DNA from: Coriobacteriia bacterium
Lineage (GTDB): Bacteria; Actinomycetota; Coriobacteriia; Coriobacteriales; Eggerthellaceae
Length of the DNA stretch: 64,000 nucleotides
Direction: 5' to 3'
Assembly (NCBI GenBank): GCA_030530215.1
Contig: JAUMVJ010000003.1
Span: forward strand, 1-64,000
Shown here in pieces: positions 1-9,133 of this stretch. The translations under genes were made by a program, and so were the position numbers. The notes under the pieces were generated by a model. That model saw nothing but the letters and a program-made list of their open reading frames with translations, ran no database searches and was not told the DNA's origin. How positions within the stretch are numbered: position 1 is the stretch's first letter; each line of letters starts with the position of its first letter.

Positions 1-331
1 CTTTGCTTCTTTTTATATTGATATCTACAGCGGGAGACCCATCTTTGCTCCCACTGACCTGACGCATTGTAAAAACGGTTCCATCTTCCATGATAGTTTT
101 CCATGCGCCTTGAGCTAGCTCTTCCTCGTAGCCCCCATAAGCTGCTAAATCATAAAATTCTCTTGCGGTTTCTAGAGGATTTTCCGAAGCCAGGTTTCTT
201 ACATGGCTACTTGAACTTAATCCCTTTTCCCCGAAATACCCTTTACTAAAAGGAAAAAGAGAAATTAAACTTTCAAAATTTTCCTTAGTACAATGATAGG
301 TCTCGGAACCACCTTTATACGCGTGACCCAT
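1..331 (-). CDS. Unknown protein, N-terminal part (runs off the window)
   Basis: An open frame begins at an ATG at 331 and runs leftward without a stop to the window edge, giving at least 110 residues. A GAGGTG ribosome site lies just upstream of the ATG. The start overlaps the end of the DUF4417 gene by 17 bases, so the two are probably co-transcribed and translationally coupled. The protein begins MGHAYKGGSETYHCTKENFE and contains a GSPAVDINIK segment. To my recollection this kind of segment occurs in small proteins or toxin-like tails of Gram-positive bacteria, but I cannot confirm that. Base composition is AT-rich, unlike the genes from 2600 onward. No function is assigned. Confidence 0.7.
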   Translation of the reverse strand, partial: MGHAYKGGSETYHCTKENFESLISLFPFSKGYFGEKGLSSSSHVRNLASENPLETAREFYDLAAYGGYEEELAQGAWKTIMEDGTVFTMRQVSGSKDGSPAVDINIKRSK

Positions 332-1007
332 TATGTTCACCTCGCTCCAAGTGAACAGTCTTGGTCCAGTCTAAATAACAATGGAAATTAGTCTTATTCT
401 CTAGGTTCTTAAAAATTCGCTTCGGCATAGAACCGTGGACAATAACGTCTGTTGGCGTCAACACTTCAAGCATCCTAATAAGGCCCTCACGAAAGTCGTC
501 TTGCTCTTTATAGGAATTCGAAGTGCCATAAGGACTTATAGCTACTATGGATTCTTTTGGAGCCCCTATAAAACAATAGTCGTAACTCTTCTTATCACTC
601 CATCTAATATTGCAAATAACAGGAATACCGGCCTTTTGCAAACGAAAACCAACGGCTCGATTGAAATAGGTGTTCGTAGCTTGAAGGCAATTAACTTGCC
701 CTGTCAAAAGAGAGCAATCGGGCGTAAGAACACCGTCGAAATTTCTTAAAATCTCAATGTGAGAATCTATGTCAGTAATTATTGAGGAAAACTTATCGTC
801 GTATTCATAAAAATGAACATAGCCACGCGTATTCCCCTTTTTTAGTTCAGATTTTGCTTTGCTAAATGGAATTAGGCGCGAAGGAATTTCGGCGTTCCCC
901 AAATTCATAAGCTGGGGTATGCCCATATAGCCGCAAAAGCAGGCTCCATCAACAAGGTCAGGGTAGAACCCATCATCAATTTTTGATTTTGATTTTTTAC
1001 TATTCAT
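315..1007 (-). CDS. DUF4417 domain protein
   Basis: A 230-residue protein of the DUF4417 type, recognised from the N-terminal segment with PQLMNLGNAEIPSRLIPFSK, the central FDGVLTPDCSL stretch and the later ICNIRWSD and GSMPKRIF motifs. The family is common on mobile elements and its biochemical role is not known. I chose the ATG at 1007 because an AAGGAGA site lies 6 bases upstream; the frame could open at 1064 but has no ribosome site there. The gene overlaps the next gene downstream by 17 bases. It is AT-rich, which suggests transfer or an accessory region. Confidence 0.75.
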   Translation of the reverse strand: MNSKKSKSKIDDGFYPDLVDGACFCGYMGIPQLMNLGNAEIPSRLIPFSKAKSELKKGNTRGYVHFYEYDDKFSSIITDIDSHIEILRNFDGVLTPDCSLLTGQVNCLQATNTYFNRAVGFRLQKAGIPVICNIRWSDKKSYDYCFIGAPKESIVAISPYGTSNSYKEQDDFREGLIRMLEVLTPTDVIVHGSMPKRIFKNLENKTNFHCYLDWTKTVHLERGEHNGSRV

Positions 1008-1141
1008 ATTTCTCCTTAGTAGCTTTTCAGCTAGGCGAGACAAAGCCGCCCAAGACCCATGCATTTGATCGATAGACTGAAAATAAGGAGATATGTCATA
1101 ATGATTTTGGAAAGAGAAGTCATTATGGCTATCTCGCTTAG

Positions 1142-1190
1142 CCGTAGATAATTTGTTGCACCAAGTTATCTACGGCTTATTTATTATTCA
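1142..1190 (+). terminator. Hairpin with T-rich flank
   Basis: An 11-bp perfect inverted repeat (GCCGTAGATAA at 1142-1152 with TTATCTACGGC at 1167-1177) is followed on the plus strand by TTATTTATTATTC. It would stop a plus-strand transcript and may also act as a boundary between the two minus-strand genes. A shorter repeat, CATAATGA/TCATTATG, sits just to the left at 1099-1127. No plus-strand gene that would use the terminator is convincing. Confidence 0.5.
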
Positions 1191-1205
1191 ATAACTTCAA
1201 TATAC

Positions 1206-1598
1206 TCACTGTCGCCTATCCATCACCTCCGCCTCTTTCAAATCAAACATTAGAACATTTTCTTCCTCGTAATATTTGCCTATTATTTTCCAACTAGTTT
1301 CTTCAAGATTCCAATCCATTAACGTTTCGATGGTCATCCTTAAATCAGCATTATTCCATCTCACTCCATATGAAGTACTCCTTCCTTTTTTATAGAAAGC
1401 ACGATGTCCTTTTGCGTCTTTCTCGCAAGGCACAATCGCAAAACGCTTGTTTTCTTTATCAATCATTGCGCATACATAGCTCGGGCAACCCATCTTTTCA
1501 ACTACGGTTTTATTAAAGGCAATACCATTTTTTGTAACCGAAATACTAGGAACACCAGTCACGGCATCGATCACTTTGAATCCATCTAAAAGCCCCAA
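1206..1598 (-). CDS. Hypothetical protein, 130 residues, TTG start
   Basis: I do not recognise the family. The protein begins MGLLDGFKVIDAVTGVPSIS and ends with a charged tail. It is rich in aromatic and charged residues, with no signal peptide or membrane segment, so it is probably a small cytoplasmic protein. The start is a TTG at 1598 preceded at about 6 bases by a near-perfect AAGGAGG site, which decides the start. It lies alone between AT-rich intergenic stretches, in the same accessory-looking block as the DUF4417 gene. Confidence 0.65.
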   Translation of the reverse strand: MGLLDGFKVIDAVTGVPSISVTKNGIAFNKTVVEKMGCPSYVCAMIDKENKRFAIVPCEKDAKGHRAFYKKGRSTSYGVRWNNADLRMTIETLMDWNLEETSWKIIGKYYEEENVLMFDLKEAEVMDRRQ

Positions 1599-2170
1599 GG
1601 GAACCTCCTTAAGTAATTTACACTATTAATTTTAAATCTATCTCATAGTACCACCTATTACGTAATTAATTATTGTGACCGTTTCTCAGATCTTTCTTTT
1701 TTATTTCATCTTTTTCCTAATAAGGCACATTTCATATATGAAAACAAATAAGATTTTTAATTACTTGCTCTACTAAGCCACATTCCTTTATCTTTATTTT
1801 TAATGAAAAATAAAGATAATATAAACACGGAATATAAGAGATATTTTGATAGAAGACGCTTAAAAAGTTTCACGTGAAACGCTCTAAGCGTTTTCAAGCT
1901 ACTTCTGCAATTTAATCGATTCGAAGAAAATATTTGCGCTGTCCAGAAGTCGATAGACGCTTCCTTGCCCAAGCGGCATCTTGGCTAGATTGGTTGGGAA
2001 GCTTTAAAACGTTAACATGGTCTTCGATCACCGCAATCAGCATCATCCAAGCTCGCCCACCCGTCGACGTTCCTAAAAATTTCCTTTGATGCGTAAGGGC
2101 CTGAATCAATGCGCAAAATTGTAAAAATATTCGAAATAGACGCAGGTCAGAAGGTATTTTAGAATTATTG
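1599..2170. other. AT-rich non-coding stretch
   Basis: No convincing gene. Two short minus-strand frames exist here (71 and 65 residues), but neither has a ribosome site or recognisable composition, and one contains the parS-like palindrome. The upstream part (1620-1700) is very AT-rich and probably holds the promoter of the 130-residue gene. The parS-like site and an adjacent 7-bp inverted repeat (AAACGCT CTA AGCGTTT, 1877-1893) are the only structured signals. Confidence 0.6.
1867..1880. promoter_or_regulatory. parS-like ParB binding site
   Basis: The 14-base perfect palindrome GTTTCACGTGAAAC matches the core of the widely conserved bacterial parS consensus (TGTTTCACGTGAAACA); only the two outermost bases differ. 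ParB (Spo0J) binds such sites and nucleates the chromosome segregation complex. parS sites cluster near the replication origin in most bacteria and can also mark plasmids or integrated elements. No parA or parB gene is in the window. Confidence 0.75.
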
Positions 2171-2218
2171 GTAAGGTGCTTTGCATCCGGGCAGCCCTAA
2201 AGAAAGGGGGTGCCGCCC

Positions 2219-2299
2219 ATGGACGTTCAGACCGTGATTGCCGTTTGCGCGATCTTCTCTGTTGTTCTTGGGATCGTTGAAGTAAGCAAGCGTCGCTAA
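2219..2299 (+). CDS. Small hydrophobic peptide, holin-like toxin candidate
   Basis: A 26-residue peptide, MDVQTVIAVCAIFSVVLGIV followed by EVSKRR. It is one membrane-spanning helix with a short positively charged C-terminus, the typical form of type I toxins. A strong AAAGGGGG site lies 8 bases before the ATG; an in-frame GTG at 2210 is also possible. Firmicutes genes annotated as putative holin-like toxin have the same arrangement: purine-rich ribosome site, about 30 residues and a hairpin shortly downstream. The inverted repeats described for the surrounding locus would control its translation. Function is inferred from architecture only. Confidence 0.55.
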   Translation: MDVQTVIAVCAIFSVVLGIVEVSKRR

Positions 2300-2346
2300 A
2301 TGCGATGCGGGCTTACGGAGAGGAGGTGTGAACTGCATCAAAGAAA

Positions 2347-2388
2347 GCTAAAAGCCAGGCCCAAATTCCACGGTGACCTGGCTTTAGC
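2347..2388. terminator. Two-way hairpin after the toxin-like peptide
   Basis: GCTAAAAGCCAGG (2347-2359) pairs with CCTGGCTTTAGC (2377-2388) with one bulged A, giving a stem that works from either strand. It follows the toxin-like reading frame by about 50 bases, as expected for the shared terminator of a convergent toxin mRNA and antisense RNA. A second strong ribosome-like site (AGGAGGTG) sits before it at about 2321-2328 but is followed by only a seven-codon frame. Confidence 0.5.
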
Positions 2389-2574
2389 AACTAAGATGCT
2401 GCCCGGATAGGCGGGGCACCCTTTATTTGGAGTATAGCCGAGCAAAACCGATGTAGCTTGAAGATTCCCCAAACTCCATAATTCACCGCTTGACCTAGGC
2501 TTGTGTTTAGATTCCAAATTCAACCGATGCGGGCTCTGCTGCTCATTTAAAGAACTGTTTACGAAAAAACGGTA

Positions 2575-2604
2575 TTGACGCGGGCGCGAAACGCGCGCTA
2601 TTCT
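2575..2604 (+). promoter_or_regulatory. Promoter of the trp operon
   Basis: TTGACG (2575-2580) and TATTCT (2599-2604) are separated by 18 bases, a good sigma-70-type promoter. The spacer contains the GC palindrome GCGCG AAA CGCGC, which may stiffen the promoter or bind a regulator. Transcription would begin near 2611, about 310 bases before trpE, leaving room for the T-box leader. Confidence 0.65.
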
Positions 2605-2610
2605 GCAGCC

Positions 2611-2921
2611 ATCACCTAAACCGTTGAGGCGGAAGTAACGGTGGTCGTGCACTCACAGAGAGTCCGGGGCGCTGGGATCCGGGCAGAACGCAAGCCATCA
2701 AATGGACCGCTGAGGGCGTGGGGAACCAGTTGAGCAATCAACCGAAGTATCCGCGACGTAAGACCAACGTTACTGGTCAGGAGCGTGATGGCGCTCCGCA
2801 AAGCGCACGAATCCTAGGCATTCGTGAATCAAGGTGGCACCGCGAGCTTTACCAAGCCCGTCCTTGTTTTCGTAAACACGAGCAAGGGCGGGCTTTTTGT
2901 TTCCCGCTCGGAAGGAGAGGG
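2611..2921 (+). ncRNA. T-box leader, tRNA-Trp responsive
   Basis: The T-box core AAGGTGGCACCGCG lies at 2831-2844. Stem I can be drawn: GCGG (2629-2632) pairs with CCGC (2707-2710) and GGTGG (2640-2644) with CCATC (2695-2699). These enclose a specifier loop with AAGTAAC on the 5' side (the usual AGUA loop E motif) and AAATGGA on the 3' side. The specifier is therefore UGG (2703-2705), the Trp codon. A terminator follows at 2854-2899. Uncharged tRNA-Trp would stabilise the antiterminator and allow trp expression. T-boxes controlling trp genes are established in Gram-positive bacteria. Confidence 0.93.
2854..2899 (+). terminator. Attenuator terminator of the trp T-box
   Basis: AAGCCCGTCCTTG (2854-2866) pairs with CAAGGGCGGGCTT (2883-2895) with one G-U, followed by a run of T. 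It lies directly after the T-box sequence and before the trpE ribosome site, so it is the regulated terminator of the leader. Confidence 0.9.
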
Positions 2922-4550
2922 ATGAAGCACGCGAGCGAACATACGCAAAATGCCAATGCCCCCGCAATCGAAGACCCTGCAGGTACGAAAACGGCGGACG
3001 CAGCAAACAGCGCCTTCGATATCATGCCGGTGAGCTGCGAGATTCTTTCGGACGAAGTTACCCCGATCACCGTTCTGCGCAAGATGCAAAAGGTGAGCAA
3101 GCACTGCTATCTGCTTGAGTCGGTGGAAGACTCCGTTGAGGGGCGCTACACCTTTCTAGGTTTTAACCCCAGCCTCGAGATCACCTGCAAAAACGGTCAC
3201 ATGAGCATCACCAAGCTCGACGAGCAGGCCTTCATCCCTGCCGAAATCTTGGCACTGGCGAACAACGGCACCGCACATCCCGAAGTCGGAGCTGCCTCCC
3301 CAACCAAAAACGAAACCGCCGTCAAAGGCACCAAGACCATCGAGTTCGAAACCACGAATCCCAACCTTGCGATCCGTGCGATTTTGAACGCTCACCGCAG
3401 CCCCAAGGCACCCGAGCTCCCCTCTTTCACCGGAGGCCTGGTCGGGTACTTCGCCTACGATTACCTGAAATACTCCGAGCCGAGCCTGCGTTTGGATGCC
3501 CGCGACGAAGAAGGCTTCAACGACGTCGACCTGATGCTTTTCGACAAGGTGATTGCCTTCGACAACGTACGCAAGAAGATCATCCTCATCGCAAATGCCC
3601 GCGTCTCGAAAGGCGCTGCGGGTATCAATCGTGCCAACAACGAGCTCGCCTGCATGAAGGAGCTCGTTCTTCACGGCGAAATGGCACCCTACAAACCTGG
3701 CCGCACGACGAGCGAGTATCGTAATCTCTTCGATAAACAAGGTTTTTGCGATATTGTCCGCCGCGCGCAGGAACGTATCAAGGAAGGCGACATCTTCCAG
3801 GTCGTGCTCTCCAACCGCCTTGACGCCGATTTCGAGGGCAGCCTAATGGATACCTACCGCACCATGCGCACCACCAACCCCAGCCCCTACATGTTCTTCT
3901 TCGCAAGCGACGATATCGAGCTGGCCGGTGCCTCGCCCGAAACCCTCGTCAAGCTCGAAAACGGCACCCTGCGCACCTTCCCCCTTGCAGGCACGCGCCC
4001 CCGCGGCGCCACGCCAGAAGAGGATGCGCGCATCGAAGCCGAACTTTTGGCCGACGAAAAGGAACTCGCCGAACACAACATGCTCGTGGATCTTGGCCGC
4101 AACGACATCGGCAAAATCTCGAAATACGGCAGCGTGAAGGTCGAGAAATACTTGAGCATCGAGCGCTTCAGCCACGTGATACACATCGGCTCCACCGTCA
4201 GCGGCCAGATTGCCGACGGGCTCGACGCCCTTGACGCCATCTCGTCGGTGCTGCCCGCGGGCACTCTTTCGGGCGCGCCGAAGATCAGCGCCTGCCAAAT
4301 AATCAACGACCTTGAGGATTGCAAACGCGGCGTGTACGGCGGCGCGGTGGGCTATCTCGATTTCACCGGCAACATGGACATGTGCATTGCCATCCGCCTG
4401 GTGTTCAAGAAGAACGGTAAGGTCTTCGTTCGCTCGGGAGCAGGCATCGTGGCCGACAGCGTGCCGGAAAGCGAATACCAGGAAACCATCAACAAAGCCA
4501 AGGCCGTCCGCGTTTCGCTTGACAAGGCGCAAGGAGGCATCGAGCAATGA
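2922..4550 (+). CDS. trpE: Anthranilate synthase component I
   Basis: TrpE (542 residues) makes anthranilate from chorismate with ammonia delivered by TrpG. The C-terminal chorismate-binding domain shows [25 protein letters not shown] and the [13 protein letters not shown] block, all family hallmarks. The N-terminal domain contains LLESVEDS, the usual site of tryptophan feedback binding. The frame stays open upstream through the leader, but the ATG at 2922 has a GAAGGAGAG site and follows the attenuator, so I start there. A poorly conserved stretch of about 35 residues precedes the conserved part. The stop overlaps the trpG start by 4 bases (ATGA), indicating coupling. Confidence 0.95.
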   Translation: MKHASEHTQNANAPAIEDPAGTKTADAANSAFDIMPVSCEILSDEVTPITVLRKMQKVSKHCYLLESVEDSVEGRYTFLGFNPSLEITCKNGHMSITKLDEQAFIPAEILALANNGTAHPEVGAASPTKNETAVKGTKTIEFETTNPNLAIRAILNAHRSPKAPELPSFTGGLVGYFAYDYLKYSEPSLRLDARDEEGFNDVDLMLFDKVIAFDNVRKKIILIANARVSKGAAGINRANNELACMKELVLHGEMAPYKPGRTTSEYRNLFDKQGFCDIVRRAQERIKEGDIFQVVLSNRLDADFEGSLMDTYRTMRTTNPSPYMFFFASDDIELAGASPETLVKLENGTLRTFPLAGTRPRGATPEEDARIEAELLADEKELAEHNMLVDLGRNDIGKISKYGSVKVEKYLSIERFSHVIHIGSTVSGQIADGLDALDAISSVLPAGTLSGAPKISACQIINDLEDCKRGVYGGAVGYLDFTGNMDMCIAIRLVFKKNGKVFVRSGAGIVADSVPESEYQETINKAKAVRVSLDKAQGGIEQ

Positions 4551-6289
4551 TCGCCATCATAGACAACTACGATTCCTTTACTTACAACCTCTACCAGTTC
4601 ATCGGCTCGATCGACCCCGACATCAGGGTTTTCCGCAACGACGAGATAAGCCCTAAGGAGCTGCGCAAGCTAGACCCCGACCATATCGTCATAAGCCCCG
4701 GGCCGGGCAAGCCAAGCGAGGCAGGCAGGTGCATCGACATCATCCGCGAGCTTGGCCCCGACTACCCCATCCTTGGAGTTTGCCTTGGCCATCAGGCCAT
4801 TTGCGAAGCCTACGGTGCGCGCGTCGGTTATGCCGAGCGCCTGATGCATGGCAAGCAAAGCACGGCAAATCGCGAAAACAGCGTGCTGTTCTCGGGCTTG
4901 GCGCCGCGCTTCAAGGTTGCCCGCTACCATTCCCTGGCGGCCGACAGGAACAGCATCCCCGACTGCCTGCGCGTGACGGCGCGTACCGATGACGGCGAAA
5001 TTATGGCAGTGCAACACAAGCGCTTCCCGACCTTCGGCGTGCAGTTTCACCCCGAAAGCATCATGACGCCCGACGGCGCAACCATCATCGCAAACTTCCT
5101 GGCAGTCCAGCGCCCGGGCGGGCCGAAGTTCCCCACTCGGCCAAACGCGCACACCGCAGCCACCACCCCCGAAAGCCCAAACGAATCCGGCAACCCCGGT
5201 ACTACGCCGACAACATCAACAAATCCCCTGACCAAAAGCAACAAACAAAGTCAAGCAAAGGAGCACAGCATGATTCAGGAAGCCATCTTCAAAATCGTCG
5301 ACAAGCAAGACCTCAGCTACGACGAATCCTACGCCGTGATGAACGAGATTATGTCGGGTGAGACCTCGCCCACGCAGACCGCGGCCTTCCTGGCGGCGCT
5401 TTCCACCAAGAGCACCAAGGCCGAAACCATCGATGAGATTGCAGGTTGCGGTGCTGCCATGCGCGATCAGGCCGAGCACCTGAATTACGACGCGCCCCTG
5501 TTCGAGATCGTCGGCACCGGCGGCGACAAGGCAGGCAGCTTCAACATCTCAACCACCGCGGCCATGGTCATCGCGGCCGGCGGCGTGAAGGTGGCCAAAC
5601 ACGGCAACCGCGCAGCCAGCAGCAAGTGCGGCACCGCCGACGTGCAGGAAGCTTTGGGCGCAAACATCAACCAAGACCCCGAGCTCTGTGCAAAACTCCT
5701 TGATGAAGTTGGCTTTTGCTTCTGCTTTGCACAGAAATACCACCCCGCTATGCGCTACGTGGGCGCCATCCGCAAAGAGCTGGGCATCCGCACGGTCTTC
5801 AACATCCTAGGCCCCTTAACCAACCCCGCTGGCGCCACCAAGTTCTTGCTCGGCGTATACGACGAGAGCCTAGTACAGCCCCTGGCCGAGGTATTGAGCA
5901 CCTTGGGCGTTGAAGACGGCATGGTCGTGTACGGGCGCGCCGTGCTCGACGAGCTCTCAAGCGCCTGCGACACCGTGGTGTGTGAATTCCACAAGGGCTT
6001 CTACCGCAACTACGTGATCAAGCCCGAGGATTTTGGCCTACCCCGTTGCTCCAAGGAAGACCTTGAAGGCGGCGACCCCGAGGAAAACGCCGCTATCACC
6101 CGCGGCATCCTGGACGGCAGCATCACCGGCCCCAAGCGCGACACCGTGCTCATGAGCGCGGGCGCCGGCCTCTACCTGAACGGCAAAGCAGATTCGCTTG
6201 AACAGGGCGTTCTTCTTGCTCAGAGCCTGATTGATTCCGGCGCGGCACTTGCAACGCTCGAAAAGTACATCGAAGTGTCTAACAGCTAA
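4547..6289 (+). CDS. trpGD: TrpG-TrpD fusion: anthranilate synthase glutaminase / anthranilate phosphoribosyltransferase
   Basis: Residues 1-188 are a class I glutaminase with the catalytic triad Cys79 (GVCLGHQ), His168 and Glu170 (QFHPES). Residues 242-580 are a full-length anthranilate phosphoribosyltransferase with [17 protein letters not shown] and KHGNRAASS. The two are joined by about 50 residues rich in Pro, Thr, Asn and Ser, with no stop codon. At the junction an AAAGGAG site lies 6 bases before an in-frame ATG (5270), so free TrpD (339 residues) could also be made. The fusion order is that known from enterobacterial TrpGD. It supplies steps 1 and 2 of tryptophan synthesis. Confidence 0.93.
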   Translation: MIAIIDNYDSFTYNLYQFIGSIDPDIRVFRNDEISPKELRKLDPDHIVISPGPGKPSEAGRCIDIIRELGPDYPILGVCLGHQAICEAYGARVGYAERLMHGKQSTANRENSVLFSGLAPRFKVARYHSLAADRNSIPDCLRVTARTDDGEIMAVQHKRFPTFGVQFHPESIMTPDGATIIANFLAVQRPGGPKFPTRPNAHTAATTPESPNESGNPGTTPTTSTNPLTKSNKQSQAKEHSMIQEAIFKIVDKQDLSYDESYAVMNEIMSGETSPTQTAAFLAALSTKSTKAETIDEIAGCGAAMRDQAEHLNYDAPLFEIVGTGGDKAGSFNISTTAAMVIAAGGVKVAKHGNRAASSKCGTADVQEALGANINQDPELCAKLLDEVGFCFCFAQKYHPAMRYVGAIRKELGIRTVFNILGPLTNPAGATKFLLGVYDESLVQPLAEVLSTLGVEDGMVVYGRAVLDELSSACDTVVCEFHKGFYRNYVIKPEDFGLPRCSKEDLEGGDPEENAAITRGILDGSITGPKRDTVLMSAGAGLYLNGKADSLEQGVLLAQSLIDSGAALATLEKYIEVSNS

Positions 6290-6357
6290 CTGGCGCCACC
6301 CCGCCACAGGCGCACCGACCGAATCCCAAACCGCAAACACCCCGCTTAGGATCGCCC

Positions 6358-7170
6358 ATGACCACCATTCTTAACACCATCGCCGACGCTACCGCAGCGC
6401 GCGTGGAGCGCGAGCAGGAACGCATGAGCCTGGCACACTTGAAGCAGCTCATCGGCATCGCCGAAAGCAATGGCTCGCAGCTCGGCGACGGAAAACGCTT
6501 CTTCGATGCCCTGCAAAAGCCCGGCCTCAGCTTCATCTGCGAGGTGAAAAAGGCCAGCCCCAGCAAGGGGATCATCGCCGAGGACTTCCCGTACCTGCAG
6601 ATTGCGCGTGAATATGAAGCCGCTGGCGCCGATTGCATCAGCTGTCTTACCGAGCCGCAATGGTTCATGGGCAGCGACCAGATCTTCCTCGACATTCGCC
6701 GCGCCGTTAGCACTCCTATGATCCGCAAAGACTTCACGGTAAGCGAGTACCAGATCTACCAAGCGCGCCTGATGGGCGCCGACGCGGTGCTGCTCATCTG
6801 CTCGCTTTTGGATTCCGCGACGCTCAAAGCCTACCTGAACCTTACCCATGAACTGGGCATGGTCGCGCTCGTGGAGACGCATGACGAGCAGGAAATCGAG
6901 CAAGCCCTTAAGGTCGGCGCGCGCATCGTCGGTGTGAACAACCGCAACCTCAAAGATTTCAGCGTCGACTTTGGCAACGCACAGCGCCTGCGCAAGCTGA
7001 TCCCTGAGGATTGCCTCTTCGTTGCGGAAAGCGGCGTGAAAACACCTGCAGACGTAAGCACCATCGCTGCGATGGGCGCGGATGGCGCACTTGTCGGCGA
7101 GGCGCTGATGCGCAGCACCGACAAGGCAGCCAAGCTTGCGGAGTTTCGCCTGGCTGCAAAGGAAGCGTGA
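6358..7170 (+). CDS. trpC: Indole-3-glycerol phosphate synthase
   Basis: TrpC (270 residues), a TIM barrel that closes the indole ring from carboxyphenylaminodeoxyribulose phosphate. The signatures are [13 protein letters not shown] with the catalytic Lys, [21 protein letters not shown] and LFVAESGV. The start ATG at 6358 is preceded by a weak ribosome site, and 68 bases separate it from trpGD. The 3' end lies 4 bases before the trpF ATG, so the two are tightly linked. Length is normal for a free, unfused TrpC. Confidence 0.95.
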   Translation: MTTILNTIADATAARVEREQERMSLAHLKQLIGIAESNGSQLGDGKRFFDALQKPGLSFICEVKKASPSKGIIAEDFPYLQIAREYEAAGADCISCLTEPQWFMGSDQIFLDIRRAVSTPMIRKDFTVSEYQIYQARLMGADAVLLICSLLDSATLKAYLNLTHELGMVALVETHDEQEIEQALKVGARIVGVNNRNLKDFSVDFGNAQRLRKLIPEDCLFVAESGVKTPADVSTIAAMGADGALVGEALMRSTDKAAKLAEFRLAAKEA

Positions 7171-7174
7171 GGCC

Positions 7175-9082
7175 ATGCCTACCAGCCCAAACACGCGGCC
7201 CAGCCTTAAGTTCTGCGGCATCTGCTCGCCCGACGACCTTGAAGCCGTGAATGAAATCGCCCCCGATTACGTAGGCTTCGTTTTCTTTGAAAAGAGCAAG
7301 CGCAAGGTGAGCTCCGATGAGGCTCGCTCCTTGCGAGCTGAAATCAACGACGAGATAAAGGCCGTTGGAGTCTTCGTCGATGCCGAGCCCACATTCGTTA
7401 CCCGCCTGTTCGAAGAAGGAACAATCCAGGTAGCGCAGCTCCACGGCAACGAGGACGCCCGTTACATCGAGCGGCTGCGATCCCTAACGCCAGCGCTCGA
7501 GATTTGGCAGGCATTCGAAATAGGATGCGCCGCCAATATAGAGGCCGCCAACAGGTCAAACGCCGACTTCGTCTTGCTAGACGGAGGCAAAGGCGAGGGA
7601 CGCACCTTCGATTGGGCGCTCCTTGGCAAGGTAGCGCGCCCCTTCGGCTTAGCGGGCGGGATGAACGTCGAAAACATCGGCCCCGCGTTGACGAACTGCC
7701 AACCGAGCCTTGTCGATGTGAGCAGCGGCATCGAATCCTCCCTGACGGACTCCCAGGGTAAACCGCGCAAGAGCGAAGTTTTGATGCAGCGCTTCATGCG
7801 CATAGTCGAGCAAAGCGCGACTCCCGCGCAAGCATCCACACAAACACCCATGCAAATATCCAAGAAAGGAAAACATATGACGAAGAACACCGCCCCTCAA
7901 AGCAATGGCCGCTTCGGCGTCCATGGCGGACAGTACATCCCCGAAACCCTGATGAACGCAGTGATAGAGCTTGAAGAAGCCTATGAGCGCTACAAAGATG
8001 ATCCCGAGTTCAAGGCGGAGCTCAAAGACCTGCTTGATAACTACGCAAACCGCCCCAGTCTTCTTTACTACGCCGAGAAAATGACGCATGACCTCGGTGG
8101 ATGCAAGATCTACCTCAAGCGCGAAGACCTAAACCACACCGGCGCACACAAGATCAACAACGCCCTTGGCCAAGCGCTCCTGGCAAAGAAGATGGGCAAA
8201 ACGCGCCTGATCGCCGAAACCGGCGCCGGCCAGCATGGCGTCGCAACCGCAACCGTCGCCGCGCTTCTTAACATGGAATGCCACGTGTACATGGGCGTCG
8301 AGGACATGGAGCGCCAGGCGCTCAACGTATACCGCATGCGCCTGATGGGCGCCGAGGTACACGGCGTCGATTCGGGCACCGGCACTTTGAAAGACGCCGT
8401 GTCCGAATGCATGCGCGAATGGACCAACCGCATCGACGATACGCACTACCTGCTTGGTTCCTGCATGGGCCCGCACCCCTTCCCCACTATCGTGCGCGAT
8501 TTCCAAAGCTTCATCGGCTATGAAATCATCGACCAATGCACCGAGAAGGAAGGGCGCCTGCCCGACTACGTTTTGGCCTGTGTCGGCGGTGGATCTAACG
8601 CAATCGGCACCTTCTATCCCTTCATCGAGCATGAAGGCACCACGCTTATCGGCTGCGAGGCGGCCGGTCGCGGCATCGACACCTTCGAAACCGCAGCCAC
8701 TATCAACACGGGCAGCCTAGGAATCTTCCACGGCATGAAATCTTATTTCTGCCAGGACGAATACGGTCAAATTGCCCCCGTGTACTCCATCAGCGCCGGC
8801 CTCGACTATCCCGGCATCGGGCCTGAGCACGCCTGGTTAAACGACACTGGTCGCGCGCAGTACGTGGCCATCACCGACGACGAAGCCGTTGATGCCTTCG
8901 AGTACCTAAGCCGCACGGAAGGCATCATCCCCGCAATCGAAAGCGCACACGCACTGGCCTACGCGATGAAGATCGCCCCAACGCTTCCCAAGGACAAGAT
9001 CATGGTCATCACGCTTAGCGGACGCGGCGATAAGGACTGCGTCGCCATGGCTCGCTACCGCGGCCAGGACATCTCGGAATAA
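7175..9082 (+). CDS. trpFB: TrpF-TrpB fusion: phosphoribosylanthranilate isomerase / tryptophan synthase beta
   Basis: Residues 1-210 are a phosphoribosylanthranilate isomerase ([11 protein letters not shown] with the catalytic Cys; VDVSSGIE near the end). Residues 235-635 are tryptophan synthase beta, with [13 protein letters not shown] carrying the PLP lysine (residue 92 of the TrpB part), [10 protein letters not shown] and [11 protein letters not shown] linker of about 25 residues rich in Ala, Gln and Thr joins them. At the junction AAGAAAGGA precedes an in-frame ATG at 7877, so separate TrpB (401 residues) could also be translated. The frame is open back to 7136, inside trpC, but the ATG at 7175 matches the family start. 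Confidence 0.92.
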   Translation: MPTSPNTRPSLKFCGICSPDDLEAVNEIAPDYVGFVFFEKSKRKVSSDEARSLRAEINDEIKAVGVFVDAEPTFVTRLFEEGTIQVAQLHGNEDARYIERLRSLTPALEIWQAFEIGCAANIEAANRSNADFVLLDGGKGEGRTFDWALLGKVARPFGLAGGMNVENIGPALTNCQPSLVDVSSGIESSLTDSQGKPRKSEVLMQRFMRIVEQSATPAQASTQTPMQISKKGKHMTKNTAPQSNGRFGVHGGQYIPETLMNAVIELEEAYERYKDDPEFKAELKDLLDNYANRPSLLYYAEKMTHDLGGCKIYLKREDLNHTGAHKINNALGQALLAKKMGKTRLIAETGAGQHGVATATVAALLNMECHVYMGVEDMERQALNVYRMRLMGAEVHGVDSGTGTLKDAVSECMREWTNRIDDTHYLLGSCMGPHPFPTIVRDFQSFIGYEIIDQCTEKEGRLPDYVLACVGGGSNAIGTFYPFIEHEGTTLIGCEAAGRGIDTFETAATINTGSLGIFHGMKSYFCQDEYGQIAPVYSISAGLDYPGIGPEHAWLNDTGRAQYVAITDDEAVDAFEYLSRTEGIIPAIESAHALAYAMKIAPTLPKDKIMVITLSGRGDKDCVAMARYRGQDISE

Positions 9083-9133
9083 GCCGAGCCCCGCCTCATC
9101 AAATTACCTTCCCTCAAAACCCAAGGAGTACCC

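Larger units (their letters stand above)
2185..2424 (+). ncRNA. Type I toxin-antitoxin-like RNA locus
   Basis: The segment around the 26-residue peptide has complementary ends. ATCCGGGCAGC (2185-2195) is the exact reverse complement of GCTGCCCGGAT (2398-2408). The toxin ribosome site region GGGTGCC (2208-2214) matches GGCACCC (2415-2421). The 3' part would therefore fold back and mask the ribosome site. Between them is a two-way hairpin (2347-2388). A TATACT box on the minus strand near 2432 could start an opposing RNA. The layout resembles holin-like toxin and Fst/TxpA type I loci of Gram-positive bacteria; RNA boundaries are inferred. Confidence 0.5.

Noticed and set aside
1757-2109. Two short minus-strand reading frames (71 and 65 residues)
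   Set aside because: No ribosome sites, no recognisable composition, mutual overlap, and the parS-like palindrome lies inside one of them.
3843-4547. Minus-strand frame of 234 residues opposite trpE
   Set aside because: Composition is that of a mirrored GC-rich gene, and it would conflict with the trp operon.
6346-7221. Minus-strand frame of 291 residues opposite trpC
   Set aside because: Antisense shadow; trpC is complete and conserved.
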